From the NCBI RefSeq assembly GCF_015277775.1, contig NZ_CP063849.1, positions 5,161,501 through 5,225,500 of the forward strand: a DNA stretch of 64,000 bases. The letters run 5' to 3'. Of the stretch, positions 26,024 to 35,438 are shown piece by piece. The position numbers were made by a program, and so were the translations under genes. The DNA is from Paludibaculum fermentans. GTDB lineage: Bacteria > Acidobacteriota > Terriglobia > Bryobacterales > Bryobacteraceae. The notes under the pieces are model-generated. The model ran no database searches, was not told where the DNA came from, and saw nothing but the letters and a program-made list of their open reading frames with translations. Positions within the stretch are counted from its first letter, which is position 1, and every line of letters begins with the position of its first letter.

Positions 26024-28978
26024 CTAGAAGCTGAGCCGTGCATTGAACTGCATCACCCGGGCGCCACGCGTGGAAGTGAAGCGGCCGAAATTGCCCGCTT
26101 CAATCGCCGTGGAAATCCCGGAGAAGTTCGTGTGGTTCAGCGAATTGAACATATCGGCCCGCAGTTGCAGCCGCACGCGTTCGCTGAAGTCCAGATTCTT
26201 GGCCACGGCCATATCGAGATTCCAGAAGCCGGGCGCGCGCAGCGCGTTACGGCCGATATTGCCGAAGCGCAGCGGCGCATTCGCCAGGCCCACCGGAATC
26301 CTCGCGAAAACCGCCTTGTTCAGGAACTGCAGGGTGGCGGACGCATCAGGCATGTAGGCATTCCCTCCGATGTAGTCGGGCCGCGTGCTCTGGTACGACG
26401 TGCTCTGTGTGAGGTTGATCGGCGGTCCGGTTTCCGCCGTATAGATGCCCGACAGTTGCCAGCCACCCAGCAGCAGGCGGGCGCCCTTGCCCGTCCGTCC
26501 CGTCAGCTTCAGCAGAGGCAGCTCATACAGGTAGTCGATATTGAACCGGTGGCGGATGTCGAACGGGCTGGGGCCATAGTCGCCGCGGATGTTCGTCGAG
26601 TCCTGCGGCGGGTTCGGGAACCCGATATTGGCCGCATTGCTGTACGACATCGACCGGGCCCAGCTATACATCCCGCCCATCTGGAATCCGTTCGAGAACC
26701 GCTTGCGAACTGTGTTCTGCCAGGCGTTGTAGTTGCTGCTCTCCGAACCGTCGTAGTAGTTGTACTCGGAGTAGCCGTCGTAGGGACGCAGTCCGGTCAG
26801 CGGATTCACCTGGTTGATGCGCCGCACGACGTTCGCGTGGATGGCGTGGTTGCCTACATAGGCGGTCTCCACGGAAAAGGTCTTTCCGAGTTCGCGCGAA
26901 ATGCTCATGGTCCATTGAATGCTGGACGGCTGGGGGAAGCGCTGTCCGATCACCGTGCCCGAGATCGGCCCGGCTCCTTTCACCAGCGGCAGTACCGTCG
27001 CGTTCGTAGTCGGGTAGGAGATCCCGAAACGTCCGGCTTCGACCGCGCTGAACACCACGCGATTCGGCTCGTCGATCGCATTCTGGATCAGCTCCACCGG
27101 CCCGCCGAACTGGTTGTGCGCGCTGGTGAAGATGCCGCTGCCGGCGCGGATGACCGTCTTCGGCGTCACGGTCCACGCAAATCCGGCTCTCGGCGAATAG
27201 TCGAACTTGCTGCCGCTGTAGATGCTGTCGGGACTGGTGTAGGGACCGATGCCGAACGGGCCGGTGCGATTGAAGATGCGGCCGGAATCCTCAGTCGGCA
27301 CGGAAAACCAGTCCGCGCGCAAGCCCAGGTTCACCATGAAGTTCCGGCTGACCCGAAAGTCGTCCTGAATGAAGAAGCCGGTGATCCAGTTGCGCAGCGT
27401 GTAGGGCCGGACTCCAAAACTGATCGTCACCTGGCTGGGTTTGTTGGCCAGCAGATCGTTGGCGTTGGCGAACTGGAACTCGGGTACCGTCTCATTGTTG
27501 CGGCCCGATTCGTACATCTGGAACAGGCCGCCGAACTTGATCGAGTGCCGGCCGCGGGTCAATGCCACGATCTGGTCAAAGCTGTAGTTGATTCCCAGGT
27601 TCTCCATCAGCTCGCCGGAGTTGGAGAAGCCCAGCGAACCCGTGATGGCGCTCACCCCAAGGGTGAAGATACTGTCGAGCCGGGCTCGCTCAAACCGGTT
27701 GTAGCCGACGCGCGTCTCGGCGCTGTAACCGGCGCTCGAATGAATGTAGCTGACTACACCCTTGTGCGTTGTGACATCGAAGGTGCGCGTGTTCTGTGGA
27801 GAGACGCGCGGCGTCAGTTGGAACGGCGTGTCATAGGTGTAGCGAATCGAAAGCATGTCGCGATCGGTCGCCATGTAGTCGCCGCGCACGCTGTAGTGGT
27901 TGCTGTTTTCCACGCCCGACGCCGCGCTCTGGTAGAACCCGGTCACGGCGCCCGGCGCGTAGCCGGAGTTCGGCAGCGGGAACGTATCGAAGAAGGTCTT
28001 CATGGCGGGATTGGCCGCGGTGGCCAGCGCTCGGAACTCACCAGTCGGCACATTGCCGCTGACAGCCGTGAAGGCCCGCGACCTGTAACCTTCAAAGACA
28101 CCAAAGTAGAAGAGTTTGTTCTTGATCACCGGTCCGCCGATGGATCCGCCGAATTGGTTGAACGTCACCGGCGGACGGGTCGTCAGGAACTGGTTGCGGG
28201 CCGCGACATCTTCGATGCGATTGTTCTCGAACAACGAGCCGTGCATGTCGTTTGTGCCGCTCTTCGTAATCACATTCACGTTGCCCGACATCGTAGGACC
28301 GGTTTCGGCCGGTGCGATGCCGCTGGTTACCGTGACTTCACGCACCGCTTCCAGGCTCACTGCCTTAATGTAGCCAAGCGACGTAAGTGTCTCCGATTCG
28401 CCACTGCCGCTCGCGTTCGCGCCATCCACCGTGAACCGGAAGCCGTCCTGCGGCAGGCCGTTCATGGAGACCGCATTATTGCTCACGGTCATGCCCGCGC
28501 CCAGGTTGAGCAGCGAACTCCAATCCCGATTCGCGGTCGGCAACTCCTTCACGCGAGCCAGATTCAGATTCAGGGATTGCTCGGCGTTGGCGGTATTGAT
28601 CAGGGGTGTCTCAGCGCTCACCGTCACGGTCTCCGTCACCTCGCCCAGCGCCATGGCGTACTTCAGCCGCAGCTCCTGTCCGCCCGAGAGTTCGATGCCC
28701 GTATTGCGGGACTCCTTGAAGCCAGCACCCTTCGTGGTGATCGTGTAGAGGCCGGCCGGGAGAAATGTAAAGGTGTACTCGCCGTGCGCGTTCGTGACGG
28801 CATTCCAGCTTCCTCCGGTCTGCAGGTTGGCCGCATTGACGGCAGCCTGTGGGATGGCTGAGCCGCTCGGATCCGTGACGGTCCCGTAAATCGTGGCTGT
28901 GTTTACCTGGGCGAGGCAGAGGGCTGAAAAGAACAGCGCCGCGGCCCAGACCCGGGGCCAATGTCTGACTTGAGACAT
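26024..28978 (-). CDS. TonB-dependent receptor, Oar-like
   Basis: A 984-residue outer-membrane protein with a signal peptide (VWAAALFFSALCLAQ) and a carboxypeptidase-regulatory-like domain at about 28-105 (TIYGTVTDPSGSAIPQAAV). A plug follows (VKELPTANRDWSSLLNLG; SGNVNVITKSGTNDMHGSLF), then a long beta-barrel of the Oar type ending in a C-terminal phenylalanine (QFNARLSF), as outer-membrane barrels do. It likely imports a carbohydrate for the downstream glycosidase, symporter and DUF6807 genes. The exact ligand is not shown. Confidence 0.95.
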   Translation of the reverse strand: MSQVRHWPRVWAAALFFSALCLAQVNTATIYGTVTDPSGSAIPQAAVNAANLQTGGSWNAVTNAHGEYTFTFLPAGLYTITTKGAGFKESRNTGIELSGGQELRLKYAMALGEVTETVTVSAETPLINTANAEQSLNLNLARVKELPTANRDWSSLLNLGAGMTVSNNAVSMNGLPQDGFRFTVDGANASGSGESETLTSLGYIKAVSLEAVREVTVTSGIAPAETGPTMSGNVNVITKSGTNDMHGSLFENNRIEDVAARNQFLTTRPPVTFNQFGGSIGGPVIKNKLFYFGVFEGYRSRAFTAVSGNVPTGEFRALATAANPAMKTFFDTFPLPNSGYAPGAVTGFYQSAASGVENSNHYSVRGDYMATDRDMLSIRYTYDTPFQLTPRVSPQNTRTFDVTTHKGVVSYIHSSAGYSAETRVGYNRFERARLDSIFTLGVSAITGSLGFSNSGELMENLGINYSFDQIVALTRGRHSIKFGGLFQMYESGRNNETVPEFQFANANDLLANKPSQVTISFGVRPYTLRNWITGFFIQDDFRVSRNFMVNLGLRADWFSVPTEDSGRIFNRTGPFGIGPYTSPDSIYSGSKFDYSPRAGFAWTVTPKTVIRAGSGIFTSAHNQFGGPVELIQNAIDEPNRVVFSAVEAGRFGISYPTTNATVLPLVKGAGPISGTVIGQRFPQPSSIQWTMSISRELGKTFSVETAYVGNHAIHANVVRRINQVNPLTGLRPYDGYSEYNYYDGSESSNYNAWQNTVRKRFSNGFQMGGMYSWARSMSYSNAANIGFPNPPQDSTNIRGDYGPSPFDIRHRFNIDYLYELPLLKLTGRTGKGARLLLGGWQLSGIYTAETGPPINLTQSTSYQSTRPDYIGGNAYMPDASATLQFLNKAVFARIPVGLANAPLRFGNIGRNALRAPGFWNLDMAVAKNLDFSERVRLQLRADMFNSLNHTNFSGISTAIEAGNFGRFTSTRGARVMQFNARLSF

Positions 28979-29018
28979 GGTTTACTTCCTCCTCAATTTC
29001 AGTTCGTTCGGCTGCGCC

Positions 29019-30287
29019 TCACACTCCGCGAGGCTTTGACCAGTGGTCCCGGTAGGTACGCTGGGCGAGCTTGGCGGCCTCAGCGTCCCCCGTGACTGCG
29101 TCTGTGTTCGCGTCGTAATGAATCGTGCGTCCTGTCCGAGCCACGATGTTGGCCAGGTGACAATGCACCACCGAGCGGAATCCAATCTCGATCTCCGCGT
29201 TCGGCGCCTTCCTCGACTTCACACAGTCCACGAAGTTCCTGACATGCGCCTCATCTTCGCCCGCGCCCTGCTCGTGCTTGACCAGCTTGCCCTTGTCGTC
29301 AAAGACCTTATAGCCCCACTGCCGGTCCCACTTGCCGATCTGCACCATGCCGTTGCCGCCGTACACCGCCACGCCGTTCTCCACCCCCTCCAGGCCGTAC
29401 GGATTCCAAATGCGCAGCTCGAACATCAGCATCTTGCCCGGGTAGCGGAATGTGGCGTTGATCGTGTCCGGAGTCTGTTGATCGTCCTCGAAGTACAACT
29501 TCGCGCCGGTGCCGGCAGCCTCGGTGGGCAGCTCAACACCCAGCGCCCAGCGCGCCATGTCAATCTGGTGCGCCCCGTCATTGCCCGCGTCGCCGGTGCC
29601 GAAGTTCCAATGCCAGTGCCAGTTGTAGTGGAAGCGGTTCTCATTGAAGGGCATGAACTGCGCCGGCCCTACCCAGGTGTCGTAATCCACCTCCGCCGGT
29701 ACCGGGCTGTCGGCTTTGTGCCCGATGTCGTTGCGCCGCTGCACATCCCACGCCTTCGCCATCACCACCTTGCCGATGTTGCCGCCGTGGATATAGTCGA
29801 TTGCGGCCCGCGTGATCTCGCGGCTGCGAGACTGCGTGCCATGCTGCACAATCCGCTTGTTCCGGCGCGTGGCCTCCACAATCAGCCGCCCCTCGCGAAT
29901 GTTGTGCGAGCACGGCTTCTCCAGGTAGACATCCTTCCCGGCGTCGCAGGCCATGATGGCCGCCGGCGCGTGCCAGTGATCCGGAGTCGCGATCACAACC
30001 GCATCAATCGACTTGTCGTCGAAGACGCGCCGCATGTCTCGGATGACCTTTGGCGGCTTCCGGCCCGCCTTCTCCAGCAGCGCCGCGGCAGCGGGCACCA
30101 CCCGGTCGTCCACATCCACCAGGTACTCCACATTCGCGTCCGCCAACTTCGCAAACCCGCCCGTTAAGGCCCGGCCGCGGCCGCGCACTCCGATCACCGC
30201 TACGTTGACCCGGTCACTGGCAGCCGGCGCCAACCGGATCGCGCCGAGCCCCGCCGCCATGGTGGGCAGGAAATATCGCCTGTTCAT
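29019..30287 (-). CDS. Gfo/Idh/MocA-family oxidoreductase, exported type
   Basis: A 422-residue protein. The ATG at 30287 has AAAGGA six bases upstream and opens MNRRYFLPTMAAGLGA, a twin-arginine-like signal; a longer frame upstream is less likely. The Rossmann part has VNVAVIGVRGRGRAL and AVVIATPDHWHAPAAIMACDAGKDVYLEKPCSHN with the family EKP motif. The C-terminal domain follows (HWNFGTGDAGNDGAHQIDMARW). Enzymes of this family oxidise or reduce sugars and inositols with a nicotinamide cofactor. Export via Tat with bound cofactor is known for relatives. It is separated from the TonB receptor by 40 bases. Confidence 0.92.
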   Translation of the reverse strand: MNRRYFLPTMAAGLGAIRLAPAASDRVNVAVIGVRGRGRALTGGFAKLADANVEYLVDVDDRVVPAAAALLEKAGRKPPKVIRDMRRVFDDKSIDAVVIATPDHWHAPAAIMACDAGKDVYLEKPCSHNIREGRLIVEATRRNKRIVQHGTQSRSREITRAAIDYIHGGNIGKVVMAKAWDVQRRNDIGHKADSPVPAEVDYDTWVGPAQFMPFNENRFHYNWHWHWNFGTGDAGNDGAHQIDMARWALGVELPTEAAGTGAKLYFEDDQQTPDTINATFRYPGKMLMFELRIWNPYGLEGVENGVAVYGGNGMVQIGKWDRQWGYKVFDDKGKLVKHEQGAGEDEAHVRNFVDCVKSRKAPNAEIEIGFRSVVHCHLANIVARTGRTIHYDANTDAVTGDAEAAKLAQRTYRDHWSKPRGV

Positions 30288-30337
30288 TTTGAGTCCTTTC
30301 GGAATGCGAAATAATATTCGGATTTGTGTTGAAGTTG

Positions 30338-30366
30338 ACGTTATCATGCTATGAAAACCGCGTCAA
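30338..30366 (-). promoter_or_regulatory. Candidate promoter and operator between the Gfo/Idh and IclR genes
   Basis: On the minus strand, TTGACG (plus 30361-30366) is followed after 17 bases by TAACGT (plus 30338-30343), about 50 bases before the oxidoreductase ATG. The same bases form an inverted pair, TTGACG at 30335-30340 and CGTCAA at 30361-30366. The divergently encoded IclR protein could bind here. The -10 box is weak. Confidence 0.32.
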
Positions 30367-30399
30367 TACAGGTGTACAAAGTTTGCCGGTTGGGTTAGC

Positions 30400-31233
30400 A
30401 TGATGTTTTCGATGAAAGTTTCGGATACCGAGTCTTCCAAAAGCATGGTGATGTCGCTGGCCAAGGGCTTCCGGGTCCTGGAGGTCTTCGACGCCCGCGA
30501 GCCCGAGCTCACGCTCTCGCAGATCGCTGCCCGGGCCGAGCTCGATCCCGGCACGACTTACCGCCTGGCGAAGACCCTCGTCATGCTCGGCTACCTGTTG
30601 CCCGCCGAGGGCAAACGCTACCGCCTTGGGCTCAAGGTGCTGGATCTGGGCTTCAACGCCTTCGGACAGATGGACCTCAACACCATCGCGCGGCCGATCT
30701 TACGCTCGTTGATGGGGCCCATCAATGAGGCGGCCAGCATCGCCGTCCTGGATGGCCCCGAACTCGTGTACGTGGAACGGCTCCAGATGCCGCTCGGCCG
30801 CCTGGGCATCTCCCAGCGTGTCGGCGCCAGGGTACCCGCCTTCTGCACGGCCATCGGTCACGCCATTCTCGCCCATCTGCCGCTGGAAGAGCGGCTGCAG
30901 ATACTCAACGCCAGGCCGCGGACGAAGATGACTCCGAATACGCCCGTGACAATCCCGGAGATCGAATCGCGCCTTCAGAAGGTGCGCGAGCTCGGCTACG
31001 CGGTGTCAGATCAGGATACGGTGATTGGAGTGCGTGTGATCGCAGCGCCAATCTTCGATCCGGACGACCGCCCGTGGGCGGCCATCAGCGCCGCCGCGCC
31101 CTGGATGGCCTGCTCTCTCCAGGAGTTCGTGGAACATACGGCTCCGGCCGTCGTCAGCGCGGCCAAGCAGTTGACGAAGGTCTCGCGCATCTCGGGTTCG
31201 ACCGGATTTGCGCCGGGACGGCGGGGGGCCTGA
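30400..31233 (+). CDS. IclR-family transcriptional regulator
   Basis: A 277-residue protein with an N-terminal winged helix at about 20-85 (FRVLEVFDAREPELTLSQIA; LDPGTTYRLAKTLVMLGYLL) and a C-terminal effector domain (SIAVLDGPELVYVERL; VGARVPAFCTAIGHAILAHL). IclR proteins control catabolic operons in response to small acids or sugars. Two ATGs at 30400 and 30403 and a third at 30412 are possible starts. It is divergent from the Gfo/Idh gene and its TGA overlaps the ATG of the next gene, so it probably controls both sides. Confidence 0.93.
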   Translation: MMFSMKVSDTESSKSMVMSLAKGFRVLEVFDAREPELTLSQIAARAELDPGTTYRLAKTLVMLGYLLPAEGKRYRLGLKVLDLGFNAFGQMDLNTIARPILRSLMGPINEAASIAVLDGPELVYVERLQMPLGRLGISQRVGARVPAFCTAIGHAILAHLPLEERLQILNARPRTKMTPNTPVTIPEIESRLQKVRELGYAVSDQDTVIGVRVIAAPIFDPDDRPWAAISAAAPWMACSLQEFVEHTAPAVVSAAKQLTKVSRISGSTGFAPGRRGA

Positions 31234-32099
31234 TGAATCGAGTGGGCATCATTGGCATCGGCCTGGTGGGCACCGCCGTGGCGGAACGCCTGCTGGCATC
31301 CGGCTACACAGTGACCGGCTATGACGTGCGCGCCGAGCAAGTGGAAGCGCTCCGCCAGTTGGGCGGGGCACCCGCGTGTTGCGCCGCGGCCGTCGTCGCG
31401 GAGTGCGAGCGCATCATCCTGAGCCTGCCCACTTCAGCCATCGTCAGCGCGGTTCTGGAAGAGATCAAGCCCAAGCTAAAGCCAGGCTCGATTCTCATCG
31501 ACACGACGACGGGCGATCCGGAAGACGCGGTCGGGTTTGCTTCCATGCTCAGCCCGCTGGGCGTCGACTACGTGGACTCCACGGTAGGCGGCTCCAGCCG
31601 CCAGGTGAAAACGCGCGAGGCAATCTTCCTCTGCGGCGGCTCCGATACAGCCTTCGCCCGCTGCCACGACCTCTTCGAACAATTCTGCAAACAGGCCTTC
31701 CATGTCGGTCCCGCGGGCAGTGGTGCGCGCATCAAACTTGTGATGAATCTGGTCTTGGGCCTGAATCGCGCCGTACTCGCGGAAGGCTTGGAGTTCGCGC
31801 GCACTTCGGGCATCGACCCCTATGTCGCACTCGAGATCCTGAAAGCCGGCCCGGCCTACTCACGCGCGATGGATACCAAGGGCCCCCGGATGCTGAATGA
31901 GGAATTCGAGCCCGAAGCCAGGCTCTCCCAGCACCTGAAGGACGTACGACTCATCCTCGCTTCGGGCGAACGCCAGGGTGCGCGGCTGCCTCTTTCAGAG
32001 GTCCACCTCCAATTACTGGAAGCAGCTGAAAACGCGGGCTTCGGCGCCATGGACAACAGCGCCGTCATCAAGGCCTTCCAGAATCAAACACCTAAGTGA
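31233..32099 (+). CDS. 3-hydroxyisobutyrate dehydrogenase-like NAD(P)-dependent oxidoreductase
   Basis: A 288-residue beta-hydroxyacid dehydrogenase starting at the ATG at 31233, where TGATG joins it to the IclR stop. It has the Rossmann motif GIIGIGLVGTAVAERLL, the substrate loop DSTVGGSSRQVKTREAIFL (family DAPVSGG) and the catalytic-lysine region GSGARIKLVMNLVLG. Members include tartronate-semialdehyde reductase and 3-hydroxyisobutyrate dehydrogenase. In this locus, reduction of tartronate semialdehyde from sugar-acid breakdown is plausible. The DSTVGG variant leaves the substrate open. Confidence 0.9.
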   Translation: MNRVGIIGIGLVGTAVAERLLASGYTVTGYDVRAEQVEALRQLGGAPACCAAAVVAECERIILSLPTSAIVSAVLEEIKPKLKPGSILIDTTTGDPEDAVGFASMLSPLGVDYVDSTVGGSSRQVKTREAIFLCGGSDTAFARCHDLFEQFCKQAFHVGPAGSGARIKLVMNLVLGLNRAVLAEGLEFARTSGIDPYVALEILKAGPAYSRAMDTKGPRMLNEEFEPEARLSQHLKDVRLILASGERQGARLPLSEVHLQLLEAAENAGFGAMDNSAVIKAFQNQTPK

Positions 32100-32149
32100 T
32101 GACTTCAGTCGGCGGGGTGTGACTGCCCGCCCCATCCGGTGCGGAACCT

Positions 32150-32518
32150 CTATCCCAATACCTTTTGAATCACGGCGAGCAACTGCTCCGGACGGAACGG
32201 TTTCACGATCCAGGCCGTAGCCCCGGCGGTGCGCGCCGCCTGCTTCTTCTCCACATCCGACTCGGTCGTGAGCACCACGATCGGAACGTACTTGAAGGCG
32301 GCATGCGCTCTCAAATGCCGGATCAGCCCAATGCCATCGAGATTCGGCATATTCAAGTCGGTCAGCACCATTCCGAGCGGCATCGGACTGGCGAGTTTGG
32401 ACAACGCATCCTGCCCATCGCGCGCCTCGATTACTTCGTAGCCCGCGGAAACCAGCGTGAACGAAACCATCTGCCTGACAGTGCTGGAATCATCCACAGC
32501 TAGAATCTTCTTATTCAT
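32150..32518 (-). CDS. CheY-like single-domain response regulator
   Basis: A 122-residue receiver domain started at the ATG at 32518, which has GAGGG six bases ahead. Key residues are Asp9 and Asp10 in AVDDSS, phospho-acceptor Asp54 in LTDLNMP, Thr84/Thr85 and Lys106 in VKPF. It has no output domain, so it acts as a diffusible messenger as CheY does. It is the last gene of the chemosensory operon, 73 bases after the soluble receptor-like gene. Whether it drives a flagellar motor, pili or another output is not shown. Confidence 0.92.
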   Translation of the reverse strand: MNKKILAVDDSSTVRQMVSFTLVSAGYEVIEARDGQDALSKLASPMPLGMVLTDLNMPNLDGIGLIRHLRAHAAFKYVPIVVLTTESDVEKKQAARTAGATAWIVKPFRPEQLLAVIQKVLG

Positions 32519-32591
32519 TACCACCCCTCACTCGTTCGCCGAATCTCAGAATCATCGCCACTCTCATGGTCTTGCGCGCCCGGCCTGCCCA

Positions 32592-34373
32592 TTAGAAGAA
32601 CTCGATATCGTTTTCCGGCCCCGCTTCTGCGGCCGCCGGCGCGAGGGAATCCTCACTCGGCGCCTGTAATCCCGTCATGGCGGAATGGATCGATCGTTCT
32701 GACCGCATGGTGTATTGCCCCTGCCCCATTGCCAGGCTCTCAGGACTGGCCTCGGGTGCCTCCGCCGCGGCATCTCGCAGGGCATTGCTGGCCCGGAGCA
32801 GAACCTCGACAGCCGCGTCCTGCGTGCCGAACTCCTGCACGCTGGTGCCCAGGCGCTGCTTCAATCCCTCGATCAGTTCAATCGACCGCCGGTAGCCGCA
32901 CCCGGCCAGCGCTTGTGCTTCCTCCAACGCTGCCCCGTCCTGGCGCAGTCCGGCGATCTCCGCCTCAGTTTGACCAAATGAGTCAGAGGTCGATTCCAGT
33001 AAGTTGGCCTCCGCGCGGATCCCGTTCAGCAGGCTCTCCGTCCTCTCCGATGCCTGCTCCGCCTGCCGCGCCAGCTCCTGGATCGCATTGGCGACAATCT
33101 CCATCGAAGCGCCGGCTTTGCCAAGCCGAGCCGCCTGGATAGTCGCATTCAAGCCGATCCGCTGCATCATCACCCCCACCGCCCGCACTCCGGTGATGGC
33201 TTCCTCAATCTCGCGGAGGCTCTGCCGGACCGTCCATGACGTCGACACCAGCCGGTGCTCCGCTTCGCTGTTCCTGCCCAACAGGTTCAGCGTGGAGGCC
33301 AGGCTCGCCCGGACGCCCTCAAAAAACGCCGGCTCGCTGCCTTCCGATGCACCCAAGAGACGGGTGGCCTCAATCGCCACCTCACCCATGTTCCCCTCGA
33401 TGCGAATCAGAGACTCTCTGATCCTGTGTACGGAGGATTCAAAGACGGTTCGCGCATTGTCCAGTTGCGCGGCCTGCAGGTGGGCGATTGCCGGCAGCAG
33501 GTTCGGGCCCCCAGCCTCGCCGCCTGCCGCCTGCAGCGCCTGTTGTACATGTTCAATCTGCTGCCGGACAATGTCCTGGGATTGCAGGGCCATCACGAGA
33601 TCGCCCACCGACGTCGAGATACCCTCGAACTGCTGAGACAGGTGAGCGTTCGCATTGGCCACCGCACTTCGTTGCTCGCGAATCTTCCGAAGCCCGGCAC
33701 TTGTCTGCTCCATCAGTGGAGCCAGATTCGCCTGCCTCTGTGTCGCTACTGTGCCTGCCTCCGCCGCCGCGGCGGAGACCGTCTGAAGCAACGCCGCGAC
33801 AGACACCGCGCTGGTGCTCACCTGGTCGCGGATCTGCTGTGACAACTCCAGCACCGAGACGGCCAATCCGGCAAAATTCCCCTCCTCGTCGGCGAACCGG
33901 GCACTCTCCACCCGTGTCATGACCGCCAGAACATCAAAAGTGTGCAGAATCGGGCCGAACGCCTCGATGGCGGAGCCTAGCGCCTTCACATCGTGGCGCA
34001 GGCCGTTGACGCAGTCTTTGATCTGCCCCCCTCCGCCATCCCCCTGCGCATCCAGGAGTACGCCCTCCAGCGACGCGATCGAGGCGTCGTGGTTCGAAAG
34101 CTGGCCGGACAGCTCAGACATGTGCCTGGCTACCGCCCGCGCCATCGACTGAATCTCCATCAGGCGCCCGCCCACGGGCAGAAACACTTCCTCCGCCGAC
34201 AGGTTGAACCCGGAGAGATCCGAAGTCACCCGCCGAAGCAAGGCCGCTTCTTCAGCCGTCAGCCCGCTCACCCGGCGGCTGCTTACCGCACGCCCCAGCT
34301 TCTTCCACAGGCGGAGACAGAATTCGCTACCCAGCGCGCGCCTGGCGGCTGTCGCGCCTACTGTGCGTGACAT
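32592..34373 (-). CDS. Soluble receptor-like coiled-coil protein with CheZ-like DxxxQ motif
   Basis: A 593-residue helical protein with no membrane segment. Two stretches resemble the chemoreceptor hairpin tip: about 148-181 ([20 protein letters not shown]) and about 400-436 ([20 protein letters not shown]). Between them, [14 protein letters not shown] contains Asp267 and Gln271 in the DxxxQ spacing of the CheZ active site. The chain ends ENDIEFF, an acidic-aromatic tail like response-regulator-binding peptides. It sits between cheB and cheY, overlapping cheB by 16 bases. It may be a degenerate receptor, a CheY phosphatase or both; the motif match is seen, the function inferred. Confidence 0.8.
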   Translation of the reverse strand: MSRTVGATAARRALGSEFCLRLWKKLGRAVSSRRVSGLTAEEAALLRRVTSDLSGFNLSAEEVFLPVGGRLMEIQSMARAVARHMSELSGQLSNHDASIASLEGVLLDAQGDGGGGQIKDCVNGLRHDVKALGSAIEAFGPILHTFDVLAVMTRVESARFADEEGNFAGLAVSVLELSQQIRDQVSTSAVSVAALLQTVSAAAAEAGTVATQRQANLAPLMEQTSAGLRKIREQRSAVANANAHLSQQFEGISTSVGDLVMALQSQDIVRQQIEHVQQALQAAGGEAGGPNLLPAIAHLQAAQLDNARTVFESSVHRIRESLIRIEGNMGEVAIEATRLLGASEGSEPAFFEGVRASLASTLNLLGRNSEAEHRLVSTSWTVRQSLREIEEAITGVRAVGVMMQRIGLNATIQAARLGKAGASMEIVANAIQELARQAEQASERTESLLNGIRAEANLLESTSDSFGQTEAEIAGLRQDGAALEEAQALAGCGYRRSIELIEGLKQRLGTSVQEFGTQDAAVEVLLRASNALRDAAAEAPEASPESLAMGQGQYTMRSERSIHSAMTGLQAPSEDSLAPAAAEAGPENDIEFF

Positions 34374-35437
34374 AAGCGCACCACTTCGCGGGCGATCTCG
34401 CCGAGCGGCAGCACCCGGTCGACACCGCCAGCCTTAATCGCCTCGGCCGGCATGCCGAACACCACGGACGTCGCCTCATTCTGTGCAATGTTGAAGCTGC
34501 CGGCCTGCTTCATTTCCAACATGCCCCTGGCTCCGTCATCGCCCATGCCGGTCATGATTACGCCAATCACGTTTCGTCCCCCATATCGGGCCGCCGAACG
34601 GAACAGTACATCCACTGACGGCCTGTGGCGGCTGACCAAAGGTCCGTCCCTTAGCTCCACGAAGTAACGGGCGCCGCTGCGCTTCAGCAGCAGATGCCGG
34701 TTGCCTGGCGCGATCAGAACCTGGCCGCGGAGCACCGAATCGTTCTCCGCCGCCTCCTTCACCGCCACGCGGCAACTATGATCCAACCTCTGCGCAAACC
34801 GGGCGGTAAACGCCTCCGGCATGTGCTGCACGATGACGACGCCCGGCGCGTCCAAAGGCAATGCCTCCAGAAACTCACGGAGTGCCTCGGTCCCTCCGGT
34901 CGAGGCGCCCACTACCACTACCGTCTCAGTGGTCTGAATCAGGGCGCGGGACGCCGGAGCGGCAATCACGGCATCCGCCGTCAGCTTCGGCTTCACGCTA
35001 TCGATGCTCACCCGCGGCCGCTGCAGCCTTGCACGCGCAGCCGACTTAACCACGTCGCAAATGCGGACTCTCGACTCTTCCATGAACTCCTTTGCCCCTA
35101 ACTTCGGCTTGGCAATGATGTCCACGGCGCCCTTCTCCAGGGCCGCGAGAGCTGTGTCCGACCCATGCCCAGTCAGCGTCGAACAGACCACAACCGGGAT
35201 CGGATGCTGACTCATGATCCGGTCGAGGAATGTCAGCCCGTCCATGCGCGGCATCTCGATATCCAGGGTCATGACGTCGGGGATCTCCTGCTTGATTCGC
35301 TCCACCGCGACATATGGATCCTGCGCCACGCCAATCACCTCGATCTGTGGATCGGACTCCAGGACTTCCCTCAAAACCTGCCGCACCGAGGCGGAATCGT
35401 CGACGATCAACACCCTCACCCTGCCCGGAGTCTTCAT
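34358..35437 (-). CDS. cheB: Chemotaxis response regulator protein-glutamate methylesterase CheB
   Basis: A 359-residue protein with a receiver domain (Asp12-Asp13, phospho-acceptor Asp59 in [10 protein letters not shown], Lys110) and a C-terminal methylesterase. The catalytic triad is visible as Ser179 in GASTGG, His205 in QHMPEAFT and Asp301 in TGMGDDGA. It removes methyl groups from receptor glutamates and deamidates glutamines. It starts one base after the cheR stop and overlaps the following gene, so the adaptation enzymes are made together. Confidence 0.97.
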   Translation of the reverse strand: MKTPGRVRVLIVDDSASVRQVLREVLESDPQIEVIGVAQDPYVAVERIKQEIPDVMTLDIEMPRMDGLTFLDRIMSQHPIPVVVCSTLTGHGSDTALAALEKGAVDIIAKPKLGAKEFMEESRVRICDVVKSAARARLQRPRVSIDSVKPKLTADAVIAAPASRALIQTTETVVVVGASTGGTEALREFLEALPLDAPGVVIVQHMPEAFTARFAQRLDHSCRVAVKEAAENDSVLRGQVLIAPGNRHLLLKRSGARYFVELRDGPLVSRHRPSVDVLFRSAARYGGRNVIGVIMTGMGDDGARGMLEMKQAGSFNIAQNEATSVVFGMPAEAIKAGGVDRVLPLGEIAREVVRLCHAQ

Positions 35438-35438
35438 A

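Noticed and set aside
26132-28861. 909-codon open frame antisense to the TonB receptor
   Set aside because: The receptor on the other strand has clear domains; this one has none and a skewed Arg/Val/His composition.
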